Positions 8,078 through 18,030 of a stretch of 64,000 bases of DNA are shown here, piece after piece (the first letter of the stretch is position 1; each line of letters begins with the position of its first letter). The position numbers and the translations under genes are program-made. Under the pieces are notes generated by a model. The model worked only from the letters and a program-made list of their open reading frames with translations, ran no database searches and was not told the DNA's origin. The stretch is from positions 62,001-126,000 of the forward strand of contig CU207211.1 in assembly GCA_000026125.1 (NCBI GenBank), written 5' to 3'. Origin of the DNA: Herminiimonas arsenicoxydans (GTDB taxonomy: Bacteria > Pseudomonadota > Gammaproteobacteria > Burkholderiales > Burkholderiaceae_D).

Positions 8078-8578
8078 TCAGGCGGGGCTGCGTTCCGCCA
8101 AACCCATGTCGGCGCCGGACATCAATTTCTCGATATCGATGAGTATCAGCATGCGTTCATCGACGGTCCCCAGGCCGAGCAGATAATCGGTGGCAAGGGC
8201 GCTATTCATTTCCGGCGGCGGTTTGATTTGTTCCGGCGTCAATGTGATGACGTCTGATACGCTGTCCACCACCATGCCGACGACATGGTTTTCGAGATGG
8301 AGAATCACGACGACGGTGAACTGGTCATAGCTCGGTGTACCGAGCTTGAACTTGATGCGCATGTCGATGATGGGGACGATGATGCCGCGCAGATTGACTA
8401 CGCCTTTGATGAACTCGGGTGCGTTGGCGATGCGCGTGACGGTATCGTAACCGCGCAACTCCTGTACCTTTTGGATCGAGATACCGTATTCTTCCTTGCC
8501 CAGAGTAAAGGACAAGAATTCCAGCGTGCTTCCTGCTGCATTGATGACAGATTGTGCGTTGTGCGCAACTGCGTTCAT
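8078..8578 (-). CDS. cheW: Chemotaxis coupling protein CheW
   Basis: Adaptor of 166 residues that links chemoreceptors to the kinase CheA. The CheW-like domain shows [33 protein letters not shown] and DMRIKFKLG in order, then [10 protein letters not shown]. The ATG at 8578 has an excellent GAAAGGAG ribosome-binding site; the longer ORF does not. It precedes the receptor gene by about 97 bases on the same strand. The rest of the che system is not in this window. Confidence 0.95.
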   Translation of the reverse strand: MNAVAHNAQSVINAAGSTLEFLSFTLGKEEYGISIQKVQELRGYDTVTRIANAPEFIKGVVNLRGIIVPIIDMRIKFKLGTPSYDQFTVVVILHLENHVVGMVVDSVSDVITLTPEQIKPPPEMNSALATDYLLGLGTVDERMLILIDIEKLMSGADMGLAERSPA

Positions 8579-8991
8579 GTGCACTCCTTTCAAGTCTCCG
8601 TTACGCGTTCTATGAACGTCTCTTTTTGCTTGTCGTGGGCACAAATATTTTTGTATAAGCTTGTTGTGCTCTCATTTACCATAAACAAATAGTTTCCGGC
8701 AGTCAATGCGCTAGGGGCTTATATGGGGATTTAGAAACGAATGCGTTGCGTAGAGGACAAAGCCTCGTTGTTACAGGGGAAAGTTGGTGTGAAGTTACTG
8801 TTAATTCCATGTCGATGAGACAACCAAATTTTTTTTGTAGCCTATGGTAAAAATCAGTGATGATGGACGCTGCCGTGTCATGTGCGAGCATTTTTCCGGC
8901 GCTCTCCAGTGAATAAAAATGCGTAGAGTAAAATAGCGCGCTGCCGACCGACACAGGCAGATGATTTTTACACGACTGGCTAGAAACAAGC
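8579..8991. other. Intergenic region between cheW and the COG2509 gene
   Basis: Divergent 413-base intergenic region that must hold the promoters of cheW (leftward) and the flavoprotein gene (rightward). I see no convincing sigma-70 or flagellar-type promoter pair. An AT-rich stretch near 8900-8935 contains TAAAAT, a possible -10 for the rightward gene. A 100-codon minus-strand ORF here has no family features and was not called. Confidence 0.5.
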
Positions 8992-10617
8992 ATGCTGCGA
9001 CTCACTGACGTTCAACTCCCCTTAGACCATACCGAAGAAGACTTGCTGGCGGCGATCATTGCGCGCCTCGGCATCACGGCCGACGACCTGATCAGCCATA
9101 CGGTATTTCGTCGCGGTTACGATGCGCGCAAGAAAAACGCGATCATCATGGTCTACACGCTCGATGTAGAAGTGCGCAATGAAGAAAAAACGGCGAAGCG
9201 CCTGCAAGGCAATCGTCACGTCACGATTGCGCCCGACACCAGTTATCATTTTGTTGCGCAGGCGCCTGCCGACCTGAGCATGCGTCCGGTCGTGATCGGC
9301 TTCGGTCCCTGCGGCATTTTTGCTGCACTGGTTCTGGCGCAAATGGGTTTTCGTCCGATCATTCTGGAGCGTGGCAAGGAAGTGCGCGAGCGGACCAAGG
9401 ATACCTTCGGCCTGTGGCGTAAACGCGAACTGAATCCGGAATCGAATGTGCAGTTCGGTGAAGGCGGCGCGGGTACTTTTTCCGATGGCAAGCTGTGGAG
9501 CCAGGTAAAGGATCCCAAGCATTACGGCCGCAAGGTGCTGATGGAATTCGTCAAGGCCGATGCACCGGAAGAAATCATGTACGTCAGCAAGCCGCACATC
9601 GGCACCTTCCGTCTGGTAAAGATGGTGGAGCTGATGCGCGAAACCATCAAGCAATTGGGGGGTGAATTCCGCTTCGAGAGCAAGGTCGACGATATCGAGA
9701 TAGCAGACGGCAAGGTGTGCGGCCTCAAGCTGGCAGACGGTTCTCACATCGACACCAATCACGTCGTGCTCGCGATTGGTCACAGCGCACGCGATACTTT
9801 CCAGATGCTGCATGCACGCGGCATTTATCTCGAACCGAAACCGTTTTCGATCGGCTTTCGCATCGAGCATCCGCAATCGCTGATCGATGCCTGCCGTTTG
9901 GGCCCGAATGCAGGCCATCCGGTCTTGGGCGCAGCGGATTACAAACTGGTCTATCACGCCAGCAATGGCCGTTCGGTCTACAGCTTTTGCATGTGCCCGG
10001 GCGGGACAGTGGTGGCTGCCGCATCGGAACCGGGTCGCCTGGTGACTAACGGCATGAGCCAGTATTCGCGCAATGAACGCAATGCCAACGCCGGCATCGT
10101 GGTCGGTATTACGCCGAAAGATTATCCGGGCGATCCTTTGGCCGGCATGGAATTCCAGCGGCAATGGGAAGAGCGCGCGTTTGAACTGGGCGGCGGCAAT
10201 TACGATGCGCCCGGCCAACTGGTCGGCGACTTCATTGCGAACCGGCCATCAACCGCATTCGGCTCCGTTCTGCCCTCCTACAAGCCGGGCGTCAAACTGG
10301 GTGACTTGAATCCGTCGCTGCCAACGTATGTGATTGATGCGATCCGCGAAGCATTGCCGGCGTTTGAAAAACAGATCAAGGGATTTTCGATGAACGATGC
10401 GGTGCTGACCGGCGTGGAAACACGCACGTCTTCGCCTGTCAGTATCAAGCGCAACGACGACGATTTGCAAAGCATCAATACGCGCGGCCTGTTCCCGGCC
10501 GGTGAAGGCGCCGGTTACGCAGGCGGCATCATGTCGGCGGCGATCGATGGCATACGCGTGGCGGAAGCATTGGCACTCAGCATGCTGGAAGGCGTGAAGC
10601 GCGGCACGACGAAGTAA
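8992..10617 (+). CDS. FAD-dependent dehydrogenase, COG2509 family
   Basis: Flavoprotein of 541 residues. The N-terminal 90 residues form the small alpha/beta domain seen in this family (FRRGYDARKKN); the FAD-binding motif PVVIGFGPCGIFAALVLA follows. NVQFGEGGAGTFSDGKLW, SFCMCPGGTVV and a C-terminal GLFPAGEGAGYAGGI complete the signature. Physiological electron donor and substrate are not established. It is followed by a strong terminator shared with the convergent corA gene. Confidence 0.88.
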   Translation: MLRLTDVQLPLDHTEEDLLAAIIARLGITADDLISHTVFRRGYDARKKNAIIMVYTLDVEVRNEEKTAKRLQGNRHVTIAPDTSYHFVAQAPADLSMRPVVIGFGPCGIFAALVLAQMGFRPIILERGKEVRERTKDTFGLWRKRELNPESNVQFGEGGAGTFSDGKLWSQVKDPKHYGRKVLMEFVKADAPEEIMYVSKPHIGTFRLVKMVELMRETIKQLGGEFRFESKVDDIEIADGKVCGLKLADGSHIDTNHVVLAIGHSARDTFQMLHARGIYLEPKPFSIGFRIEHPQSLIDACRLGPNAGHPVLGAADYKLVYHASNGRSVYSFCMCPGGTVVAAASEPGRLVTNGMSQYSRNERNANAGIVVGITPKDYPGDPLAGMEFQRQWEERAFELGGGNYDAPGQLVGDFIANRPSTAFGSVLPSYKPGVKLGDLNPSLPTYVIDAIREALPAFEKQIKGFSMNDAVLTGVETRTSSPVSIKRNDDDLQSINTRGLFPAGEGAGYAGGIMSAAIDGIRVAEALALSMLEGVKRGTTK

Positions 10618-10632
10618 ATAAGCGTCACCAAT

Positions 10633-10661
10633 AAAAAACGCCGCATATTGCGGCGTTTTTT
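10633..10661. terminator. Bidirectional intrinsic terminator
   Basis: AAAAAACGCCGCA pairs with TGCGGCGTTTTTT around a short TAT loop. It sits between the convergent flavoprotein and corA genes and has an A-run and T-run on the two sides. Confidence 0.85.
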
Positions 10662-10693
10662 ATTTCAAGCATGGTTATGTCGAGGCAATCGAC

Positions 10694-11659
10694 CTACAGC
10701 CAGCCCGATTTCCGGAAGCGATAGTAAAGATAGCCGCATACGCCAGCGACCATCAGGACGGAAACCGGGTAGCCGTACTTCCACTCCAGTTCCGGCATGA
10801 ACTTGAAGTTCATCCCCCACAAACCGAAGAAGGCGGTGGCTACCGCAAAAATTGCCGCCCATGCAGCGAGGCGTTTGTTTACTTCACTTTCTTCAATCGT
10901 GACCATCGACAGGTTGACCTGAATTGCGGTTGTGATGGTTTCGCGGAAGGCATCGGCCAAGGCATTGATGCGGTATAGATGATCGCCGACATCGCGGAAA
11001 TATTCGCGCGTGCTTTCACACAGACTGGGAACGCGGCCGCCATAGAGTTTGCCGACGGATTCCATCAGCGGTGCGACCACATGCTTGAGCATGACGACTT
11101 CACGCTTGAGTTCGTACAGACGTTCGATGTTGGCGCGCTGCGAACCTTTGTGGAAAATTTTTCCTTCAATGAATTCCAGTTCACTTTCCAGCGCCTCGAC
11201 CACCGGGAAGTAGCGATCCACTACCGCATCCATCAATGCGTACAGGACGAAGGCCGAACCTTTGCGCAATTGTTCCGGCTCCTGTTCGCAGCGTGCGCGC
11301 ACACCGAGAAAACCCTGGGAGCTACGGTTGCGCACCGACAGAACATAGTTGGGGCCGACAAAAATATCGAGTTCGCCGATGTGCACGGTGCCTTCGACCA
11401 TCTCAGCCGTTTTCACCACGACAAATAGCGAATCGCCATATTCTTCCACCTTGGGACGTTGATGGCCCTTCATCGCATCTTCAACGGCCAAATCATGCAG
11501 ATTGAATTCTTCCTGCATCTGTTCGAGTTCGGCTGGTTCGGCATCTTTCAGCGCTACCCATACAAAGCAGTTGGGCCGCTTCAGGTAGTCGCTGATTTCC
11601 TCGATCGTAATATCGGATAATTTATTGCCGTCCTGATAGGCAACGCAGTTGATAAGCAT
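10694..11659 (-). CDS. corA: Magnesium/cobalt transport protein CorA
   Basis: Pentameric inner-membrane Mg2+/Co2+ channel of 321 residues. A large N-terminal cytoplasmic domain and a long stalk helix lead to two C-terminal transmembrane helices. The selectivity motif GMN is present in FFGLWGMNFKFMPEL, and the short positively charged tail (YYRFRKSGWL) is typical. The ATG at 11659 follows a GGAG. The upstream TTG codons at 11665-11668 are less likely starts. It stands alone. Confidence 0.95.
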   Translation of the reverse strand: MLINCVAYQDGNKLSDITIEEISDYLKRPNCFVWVALKDAEPAELEQMQEEFNLHDLAVEDAMKGHQRPKVEEYGDSLFVVVKTAEMVEGTVHIGELDIFVGPNYVLSVRNRSSQGFLGVRARCEQEPEQLRKGSAFVLYALMDAVVDRYFPVVEALESELEFIEGKIFHKGSQRANIERLYELKREVVMLKHVVAPLMESVGKLYGGRVPSLCESTREYFRDVGDHLYRINALADAFRETITTAIQVNLSMVTIEESEVNKRLAAWAAIFAVATAFFGLWGMNFKFMPELEWKYGYPVSVLMVAGVCGYLYYRFRKSGWL

Positions 11660-11815
11660 GGGCAACAATCTCCGGAATGAGTGCGACTTTGATCAGTCGT
11701 CGATGCGCGAGTGTACACGCGCCAGCGGCCTGTTCGTCAAGCGTTCGGTGCAGAATATATGACGCACAATGCGACAGGCATGTTACCTCAGGTAGCAGCA
11801 CGCGGTTGACGCGCG

Positions 11816-12691
11816 TCAGGGTTTGTCGGCAGCGCTGATGCATGCTGCTTTGATCGCGTTTGTTTTTGTAAGCCCGCCGTTTTCCGGACCTGCCGACGTT
11901 TTTTTCATTCCTGCACAGCGGCGGTAGTTTTTCACATACTCATCGAAAACGATCTTTGCCTGCGCCACCGGCAAGGCAGCCAGGCGCCTGGCCAAAGCGC
12001 GACTGATCTGAAAGTGCTGGTAATCGATAGGTGCATCCCAGTCGCCGCCCCAGATCAGGAAGCCGTGTTCGGCAAAGACGTCCACCACTTCTTCCGCCAT
12101 TCCCTTGCGTGCGGCTTTGCCCGGGCGCACGGCGAGACGATTGGCATAGGTGCTGCCGGCTGCTGGTAAATAGCTCGCCTTGCCGGCATCCTCAAATTGT
12201 ACGAACGGATTCTGTACCGGATTGATATCGATGGCGGCGCCGTAAGCATGCAGCGAGGGTGCATCGCCATTGGTGACAGCGCGATCATTGAAGGCGGAGG
12301 TATTGTTGGCGCGCATCGCGGCCAGATCGTCGCCGCGATAATGCTGCATCAACTGCGCCCCGGCGAGCGCGAATTTTCTTTGCTGCAGCGTGGCGAAAAT
12401 GGCCTGCACATGCTCGGCCAGCGCCGCCATGACCATCACCGCACCATCGTCGTGCACCTTGCCGTCCAATCCCAGATAGGAAAAGTGCACGACGCGCAGT
12501 TGCGCACAGCTGACGGGCGCATTTTTGTGCAGCACGCCGGCATCGCGCATGGCCTGGCACATGCCCGGATCGACTTCGGCGATGGCGATTGATGCGGGGC
12601 GTGCATTTTCCGCATGACTTGCCATGGCAGCAAACATCAGCAGGCAGGATCCGGCGCATCGAAATAATGAAGACATCGATAAAGAGGGCAT
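11816..12691 (-). CDS. M15 family peptidase, VanY/extensin-like
   Basis: Probable periplasmic D-alanyl-D-alanine carboxypeptidase-like protein of 291 residues. A signal peptide ends near SHA-EN (about residue 27). Zinc and catalytic motifs of the M15 fold are visible: PSLHAYGAAIDINP (first His and Asp) and a C-terminal WDAPIDYQHFQ (acidic residue and second His). The C-terminal 50 residues are Lys-rich and unrelated to the domain. The exact substrate within peptidoglycan is inferred only from the family. Confidence 0.75.
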   Translation of the reverse strand: MPSLSMSSLFRCAGSCLLMFAAMASHAENARPASIAIAEVDPGMCQAMRDAGVLHKNAPVSCAQLRVVHFSYLGLDGKVHDDGAVMVMAALAEHVQAIFATLQQRKFALAGAQLMQHYRGDDLAAMRANNTSAFNDRAVTNGDAPSLHAYGAAIDINPVQNPFVQFEDAGKASYLPAAGSTYANRLAVRPGKAARKGMAEEVVDVFAEHGFLIWGGDWDAPIDYQHFQISRALARRLAALPVAQAKIVFDEYVKNYRRCAGMKKTSAGPENGGLTKTNAIKAACISAADKP

Positions 12692-12846
12692 GAATTGTTC
12701 TTTTTGAAATGAATCGCGCTGAATGAGCATGTGCAGCGCGAAAGAGTTGCCATTATAGGAAGAGACGGTGCTCTGGTGTGCGCAAACCGACCGATTTTCA
12801 GGCCGGGCGGCGTAGAATGGGCGCTTCCCTTACTGTTACCGTTTCA

Positions 12847-14373
12847 ATGACCATACTGCTTTCCACACTCAACGCCCGTTACACGCATGCATCGCTGGGT
12901 TTGCGCTGTCTGCTGGCAAACATGGGCGAACTGCAAGGTGTGACGCAATTGCAGGAATTCGTGATCGGTGCGCGAGCGACCGATATGGTCGAAAAGCTGC
13001 TCGCGCATCAGCCGCGCATCATCGGCTTCGGCGTCTATATCTGGAACGTCGAGGAAACCACCAAGCTGGTCGCCCTGCTCAAGCGCGTGGCGCCGGAAGT
13101 CGTGATCGTGCTGGGTGGGCCGGAAGTGTCGCACGAATCGAACGAGCAAAGCATAGTGCAACTGGCCGATTACCTGGTCACCGGCTGGGGCGATGTCACG
13201 TTTCCCGCTTTGTGCAAACAGATACTCTACGGCCCCAAGCCGCTGATGAAAATTCATGCCGGCGTACAGCCGCCACTGGCGGAACTGACGATGCCGTATC
13301 AGCTCTACACCGATGAAGATATTGCGCATCGCACGCTGTACGTGGAAGCGTCGCGCGGCTGTCCGTTCAAATGCGAATTCTGCCTGTCTGCGCTGGATAA
13401 AACCGCGTGGCCTTTCGATATCGATCTCTTTCTCGCTGAACTGGAAGTCCTGCATGCGCGCGGCGCGCGGCTGTTCAAGTTCGTCGATCGCACCTTCAAT
13501 CTGAACATCAAGACCAGTTTGAAGATCATGCAGTTCTTCCTCGACAAGCTGGAAGCCAACCCGCAAGACCCGGTATTCGCGCACTTTGAAGTGGTGCCCG
13601 ATCATCTGCCGGATGCCTTGAAGGAAGGCATCATGAAATTTCCGCCCGGTACCTTGCAGTTTGAAATCGGCATCCAGAGTTTCAATCCGGAAGTGCAGGC
13701 GCTGGTCAGCCGCAAGCAGAATAACGAAAAGGCTGCAGAAAACATCCGCTGGCTGTGCGAACACTCGCATGCGCACTTGCACGTCGATTTGATTGCCGGC
13801 CTGCCGGGCGAAGATATTGCCAGTTTTGCGCGCGGCTTCGACAGACTGCTGGAATTGCAGCCGCATGAAATCCAGTTCGGCATCCTGAAGCGCCTGCGCG
13901 GTACGCCCATCATTCGCCATACCGAGCAATACGGCATGGTGTTCGATCCGTATCCTCCCTACACGATACTGGCGACCGACCGCATAGACTTCAATGCGAT
14001 GCAGCAACTGGTGCGATTTGCCCGCTACTGGGACCTGGTCGCCAACTCGGGCCGCTTTGCGCATACGCTGCCGCTGATATTGAACAGTCCTTTGTCCGCT
14101 TCACCGTTTGCCAATTTCATGCGACTGTCGAACTGGTTGTATGCGACTACCGATGCCACCAACCGGATTGCGCTGGAACGTCTGGCGGTATTGGTGGCGC
14201 AATGGCTGGTCAGCGAAGGGATGGATGAAGAGCAGGCGGCGGCGGTGCTGCGCAGCGATTACGCCGGACAGGCCAATACCAAGCTGAAGACGCAAGCCTT
14301 GAAGAAAGCTGAAAAGACGGCGGAGAAGAAAGCCGCTGCGCCGCAACGTCAGGCACGGCATATGACGGCCTGA
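12847..14373 (+). CDS. B12-binding domain radical SAM protein with DUF4080-like tail
   Basis: Radical SAM enzyme of 508 residues. The N-terminal 130 residues form a cobalamin-binding Rossmann domain (IIGFGVYIWNVEE, VVLGGPEVS). The iron-sulfur cluster motif C-P-F-K-C-E-F-C lies at residues 172-179. The C-terminus has the region usually labelled DUF4080, then a Lys/Ala-rich tail. Reaction unknown; relatives include cobalamin-dependent methylases. ATG at 12847 is chosen because the domain starts there; no clear ribosome-binding site is seen, and ATG at 12817 is an alternative. Confidence 0.85.
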   Translation: MTILLSTLNARYTHASLGLRCLLANMGELQGVTQLQEFVIGARATDMVEKLLAHQPRIIGFGVYIWNVEETTKLVALLKRVAPEVVIVLGGPEVSHESNEQSIVQLADYLVTGWGDVTFPALCKQILYGPKPLMKIHAGVQPPLAELTMPYQLYTDEDIAHRTLYVEASRGCPFKCEFCLSALDKTAWPFDIDLFLAELEVLHARGARLFKFVDRTFNLNIKTSLKIMQFFLDKLEANPQDPVFAHFEVVPDHLPDALKEGIMKFPPGTLQFEIGIQSFNPEVQALVSRKQNNEKAAENIRWLCEHSHAHLHVDLIAGLPGEDIASFARGFDRLLELQPHEIQFGILKRLRGTPIIRHTEQYGMVFDPYPPYTILATDRIDFNAMQQLVRFARYWDLVANSGRFAHTLPLILNSPLSASPFANFMRLSNWLYATTDATNRIALERLAVLVAQWLVSEGMDEEQAAAVLRSDYAGQANTKLKTQALKKAEKTAEKKAAAPQRQARHMTA

Positions 14374-14388
14374 TAGCCGTCGGATGGT

Positions 14389-14604
14389 TTATGCAAGCTG
14401 CTTGCGCCAGCCTTCTATCAGTTGCAGGCACGCCGGGTCCAGCGTTTCCAGCGGAATGGATTTTTGGCGATGGAAGATCATCAGCGCATACAGTTTTGCC
14501 AGCCCGTTTACTTCCGGCGACAAGGCGCGCTCTTCGCCGGTCGACGGGCGTTGCGTGCGCCAGTAATTGATGACCTGTTCGAGTTCGGGCAGTGTGATAT
14601 CCAT
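14389..14604 (-). CDS. DUF3717 family protein
   Basis: Small protein of 71 residues, typical of Burkholderiales, function unknown. It begins MDITLPELEQVINYWR and contains SPEVNGLAKLYALMI, the two conserved blocks of this family. The ATG at 14604 is preferred over the longer frame because the family starts at MDITL. It converges with the radical SAM gene, ending only 15 bases from it. Confidence 0.8.
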   Translation of the reverse strand: MDITLPELEQVINYWRTQRPSTGEERALSPEVNGLAKLYALMIFHRQKSIPLETLDPACLQLIEGWRKQLA

Positions 14605-14735
14605 CGCGCTATTGTACGCGCGGCGCGGTAACGGTAAAGGACGGCGTTGCCAGGCAGTGTTGCAGGACGACAAGCAGCCCTATCCGTATTCCCTGTTTTG
14701 ATGTGTGCCTTACCCTGAAAATTGTTTTGTCTCCC

Positions 14736-16421
14736 ATGAATTCTGCTTTCGATATCAAACGCTTTTTCCCTTTCCTGCGCTGGCCGCGACCGACGCTGGC
14801 CACGCTGAAAAGCGACGCCTGGGCTGGCCTCAGCGTCGGTATGGTGCTGATCCCGCAGGCCGTCGCCTACGCCACACTGGCCGGCATGCCGGCGGCGACC
14901 GGTTTGTATGCGGCGCTGATTCCCAGCCTAGTCGGTGTGTTGTGGGGCTCGTCTGCCCTGCTCGCGGTGGGGCCGGCCGCGCTGTCGAGTCTGCTGGTAT
15001 TCGGTTCGCTATCGCCGCTGGCGGTGCCGGCTTCCGGGCAATGGGTGGCGCTGGCGATCTGGTTGTCCATCTATTCCGGCGGGATACAGTTTTTACTGGG
15101 CGCATTTCGCCTGGGCCGTCTGAGCAATCTGGTGTCGCAGCCTGTGATCGTCGGCTTTATCAACGCGGCGGCGATCATCATCATGATGTCGCAATTGCCT
15201 ACACTGTTAGGCATCGCCGATATTTTCAACAGCCATCCGCTACAGGTGCTTGAGCGCGTCGGTGCAGCGCCATCGCATATGCTGATGACGACGGCATTCG
15301 GTGGCGGCACCCTATTACTGCTGGTGCTCGGCAAGCGATTTTTCCCGCGCTTTCCCACCATTCTGTTCGTGACGATACTGGCGACTGCGCTTAGTTGGGC
15401 GTTTGGATATGCGGCGGCCGGCGGTGAAGTGGTGGGCGACATTGCCCGGGGTTTGCCACCGCTGGTGCTGCCGTCGGCGATTTCATTCGAGCAGCACCGC
15501 GAATTGTGGTCGGCCGGTCTGGTGCTGGCATTGATCAGTTTTACCGAAGCGATGTCGAGCTGCCGCGTACTGGCGCGCAAGCGGCGCGAACGATGGGATG
15601 AAAACCAGGAGCTGATAGGTCAGGGTCTGGCAAAAGTGGCGAGCGGATTTTCCGGCGCGTTTCCGGTCAGCGGTTCGTTTTCGCGTTCGGCGCTCAATCT
15701 GTATGCCGGCGCCACCAGTGCATGGGCGACCTTGTTCACACTGATCTGCGTGCTGGTATGCCTGCTGTTCTTTACTGATATGCTGTATTACGTGCCGCGT
15801 TCGGTATTGGCCGCACTGATCATCATGCCGGTGTTCAGCCTGTTCGATTTCGGCGCCTTCAAGCGACTGTTTTCTATTTCACGCGACGATGGAGCGATTG
15901 CCGTTGTCACTTTCGCGGTTACCATCGCCGCCATGCCGCGCCTGCACTGGGGCGTGATGGTAGGCATCACGCTGACGATGGTGTCCTATCTGTATCGGCA
16001 TATGCAGCCGCGTATCATAGAAGTCAGTCAGCATGCAGACGGCACCTTGCGCGACCGCCAGCGCTTCCATCTGCCGCGTCTGGCGGACGATATGCTGGTG
16101 GTGCGCATCGATGCCGCGCTGAATTTCCTGACGGGCGGCGTGCTGGATAATTTTGTGGTCGAACAATGCAGCCGCGATCCGCAGATCAGACGTCTGTTGC
16201 TGTGCGTCGGTTCGGTCAATGATATCGATGCGACCGGCGTCGATACACTGGAGTCGTTGCAGATTACCTTGAAAAGCATGGGCATCGATCTCTATGTTTC
16301 GGCGATCAAGAAGCAGGTGTGGGATGTGTTGGAAGATGCGGGCTGGCTGAGAGGCTTGTCGCCGGAGCATATTTTCATGACGGATCGCGAAGCCATCGCA
16401 GCGCTGGCTACGGTTCGCTGA
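14736..16421 (+). CDS. SulP family inorganic anion transporter with STAS domain
   Basis: Membrane protein of 561 residues. About ten to twelve transmembrane segments (roughly residues 30-420) carry the SulP signature (AGLSVGMVLIPQAVAYA, AGMPAATGLYAAL), followed by a cytoplasmic STAS domain (about 440-555) with DIDATGVDTLESL. Substrates of this family include sulfate, bicarbonate and other anions; none can be chosen here. The ATG at 14736 starts the typical N-terminus. A weak hairpin (AGCCGG/CCGGCT, 16421-16440) follows the stop. Confidence 0.88.
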   Translation: MNSAFDIKRFFPFLRWPRPTLATLKSDAWAGLSVGMVLIPQAVAYATLAGMPAATGLYAALIPSLVGVLWGSSALLAVGPAALSSLLVFGSLSPLAVPASGQWVALAIWLSIYSGGIQFLLGAFRLGRLSNLVSQPVIVGFINAAAIIIMMSQLPTLLGIADIFNSHPLQVLERVGAAPSHMLMTTAFGGGTLLLLVLGKRFFPRFPTILFVTILATALSWAFGYAAAGGEVVGDIARGLPPLVLPSAISFEQHRELWSAGLVLALISFTEAMSSCRVLARKRRERWDENQELIGQGLAKVASGFSGAFPVSGSFSRSALNLYAGATSAWATLFTLICVLVCLLFFTDMLYYVPRSVLAALIIMPVFSLFDFGAFKRLFSISRDDGAIAVVTFAVTIAAMPRLHWGVMVGITLTMVSYLYRHMQPRIIEVSQHADGTLRDRQRFHLPRLADDMLVVRIDAALNFLTGGVLDNFVVEQCSRDPQIRRLLLCVGSVNDIDATGVDTLESLQITLKSMGIDLYVSAIKKQVWDVLEDAGWLRGLSPEHIFMTDREAIAALATVR

Positions 16422-16580
16422 GCCGGGCCCTACTCCGGCTTTGCAAATAATCATCTTCTGCGTGTAGTATTGCCGACTTCAGAATGGCTCATACATGCCG
16501 GTGTCCTGTTTTTCGTTATATTGCCTGACAGACAGCATGCTTGTGAAGATGTTTAACCTTACAAAAGGAGCACTAGCCGC

Positions 16581-17153
16581 ATGCGTCGCAGCCGTTTCTT
16601 CAAGCATATTCCGACCTCTGAAAGCATTCAGCAAAATCGTTTCCTGAAGCCGTTCAGTCGTTATTTGCATCATCACTTTCTCTGGCAATTCAACCGGCGC
16701 AGCGTGGCCGGCGGCTTGGCAGTGGGCTTGCTGGTCGGCATCCTGATTCCTTTCGCGCAAATATTGTTCGGAACGATAGGTGCGATTCTGACGCGGGTTA
16801 ATTTGCCGATCGCAGCATTCGCCACGTTTGTGACCAATCCGTTTACCGTGCCTCCGCTTTATTACGCCGCTTACCGGCTGGGTAACTTCTTGATTGGATC
16901 GGATGAAGTTGCCGCTGGCGCATCGTTGGGGCCGGGCATGCTTAATAAAGTCGTCAACGAGCAGGGCGAAGTCAGTCATTGGTACGACAAGCTGATCGCC
17001 TGGATACAAACCGTCGGTCCGGAGTTGATGGCAGGCCTGGCCATCATCGCGGTGGTGTCGGCGCTGACCGGATATGCACTGGTGAATGTGATCTGGCACT
17101 TGCAGGCGCGCTACCGCTGGCACAAACGAGGGTCGCGCAAGTGTGCAGACTGA
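16581..17153 (+). CDS. DUF2062 membrane protein
   Basis: 190-residue protein with the DUF2062 domain: an N-terminal charged stretch, a hydrophobic segment with GLAVGLLVGILIPF, the NPFTVPPLYYAAYRLG block, and a final transmembrane helix at about 150-175. The role is unknown; relatives are small inner-membrane proteins, sometimes fused to glycosyltransferases. AAAGGAG lies about 12 bases upstream of the ATG. A strong terminator follows the gene. Confidence 0.85.
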   Translation: MRRSRFFKHIPTSESIQQNRFLKPFSRYLHHHFLWQFNRRSVAGGLAVGLLVGILIPFAQILFGTIGAILTRVNLPIAAFATFVTNPFTVPPLYYAAYRLGNFLIGSDEVAAGASLGPGMLNKVVNEQGEVSHWYDKLIAWIQTVGPELMAGLAIIAVVSALTGYALVNVIWHLQARYRWHKRGSRKCAD

Positions 17154-17202
17154 GCAGGCGGCCCGGCTCAAACAGGTGCCTCGTTAACAGAAAAAGAGCG
17201 TA

Positions 17203-17243
17203 AAAAAGGGGCGGCATCCATAAACAGGTGCCGCCCCTTTTCA
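17203..17243. terminator. Bidirectional intrinsic terminator
   Basis: AAAAGGGGCGGCA pairs with TGCCGCCCCTTTT across a 12-base loop. It lies between the convergent DUF2062 and terC genes. Confidence 0.85.
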
Positions 17244-17268
17244 TTTGCTGCATGTGCTTTTTATTTTC

Positions 17269-18030
17269 TCACTCGTTTTTTTGTTCGTTTGCATAAGGCG
17301 CATGCAAATGCACGGGTTTGGCAGCAGCGCGTGCGCGCATGCGGATATTGATGACTTCCACGATCAGGGCAAACGCCATCGCGCTATAGATATATCCTTT
17401 TGGAACGTGGTGGCCGAATCCTTCGGCGAGCAGCACCACGCCGATCGCGACCAGGAATGCCAGCGCCAGTATCTTGATCGACGGATGGCGCGACACGAAG
17501 CGCCCGATCGGGCCGGCAAACACCATCATCAGGCCGACCGAGGCGATCACTGCCGCCACCATCACTTCGATGTGATCGACCATGCCCACCGCCGTGATGA
17601 TGGAGTCCAGAGAAAACACCATATCCACCACCATGATCTGCAGAATCACTGCAGTGAACGTGGCTTGCACCGCGCTGGACGTGTGACCCTCTGCGCCCTC
17701 CAGCGATTGGTGGATTTCGACGGTGCTTTTCCAGATCAGGAATAGCCCGCCGCCTATCAATATCAGATCCCGCCCGGAAATTTCCTGATTCAACACCGTG
17801 AACAGGGGTTCGACCAGGCCGATGATCCACGCCAGCACCATCAGCAAGCCTATGCGCATGAACATGGCGATGAACAGGCCCAGCTTGCGCGCGAACTCGC
17901 GCCGTTCGGCTGGCAGCTTGTCGACCAGAATGGAAATGAAAATGATGTTGTCGATGCCCAGCACGAGTTCAAGTGCGGTCAGCGTAATAAAGGCCATCCA
18001 GATTTGCGGGTCGGATAAAAGCTCAAGCAT
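17269..18030 (-). CDS. TerC family membrane protein
   Basis: Integral membrane protein of 253 residues with seven predicted helices. The acidic motifs LELVLGIDNIIFISI in the first helix and DMVFSLDSIITAVG in the middle define the TerC family; members such as Alx and MeeF export Mn2+, so manganese handling is plausible but not shown. The ATG at 18030 follows GGAG. I looked for a yybP-ykoY manganese riboswitch upstream and did not find one. Confidence 0.88.
   Translation of the reverse strand: MLELLSDPQIWMAFITLTALELVLGIDNIIFISILVDKLPAERREFARKLGLFIAMFMRIGLLMVLAWIIGLVEPLFTVLNQEISGRDLILIGGGLFLIWKSTVEIHQSLEGAEGHTSSAVQATFTAVILQIMVVDMVFSLDSIITAVGMVDHIEVMVAAVIASVGLMMVFAGPIGRFVSRHPSIKILALAFLVAIGVVLLAEGFGHHVPKGYIYSAMAFALIVEVINIRMRARAAAKPVHLHAPYANEQKNE

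Noticed and set aside
8703..9005. 100-codon minus-strand ORF between cheW and the flavoprotein gene
   Set aside because: No family features, no good ribosome-binding site, and it overlaps the start of the flavoprotein gene.
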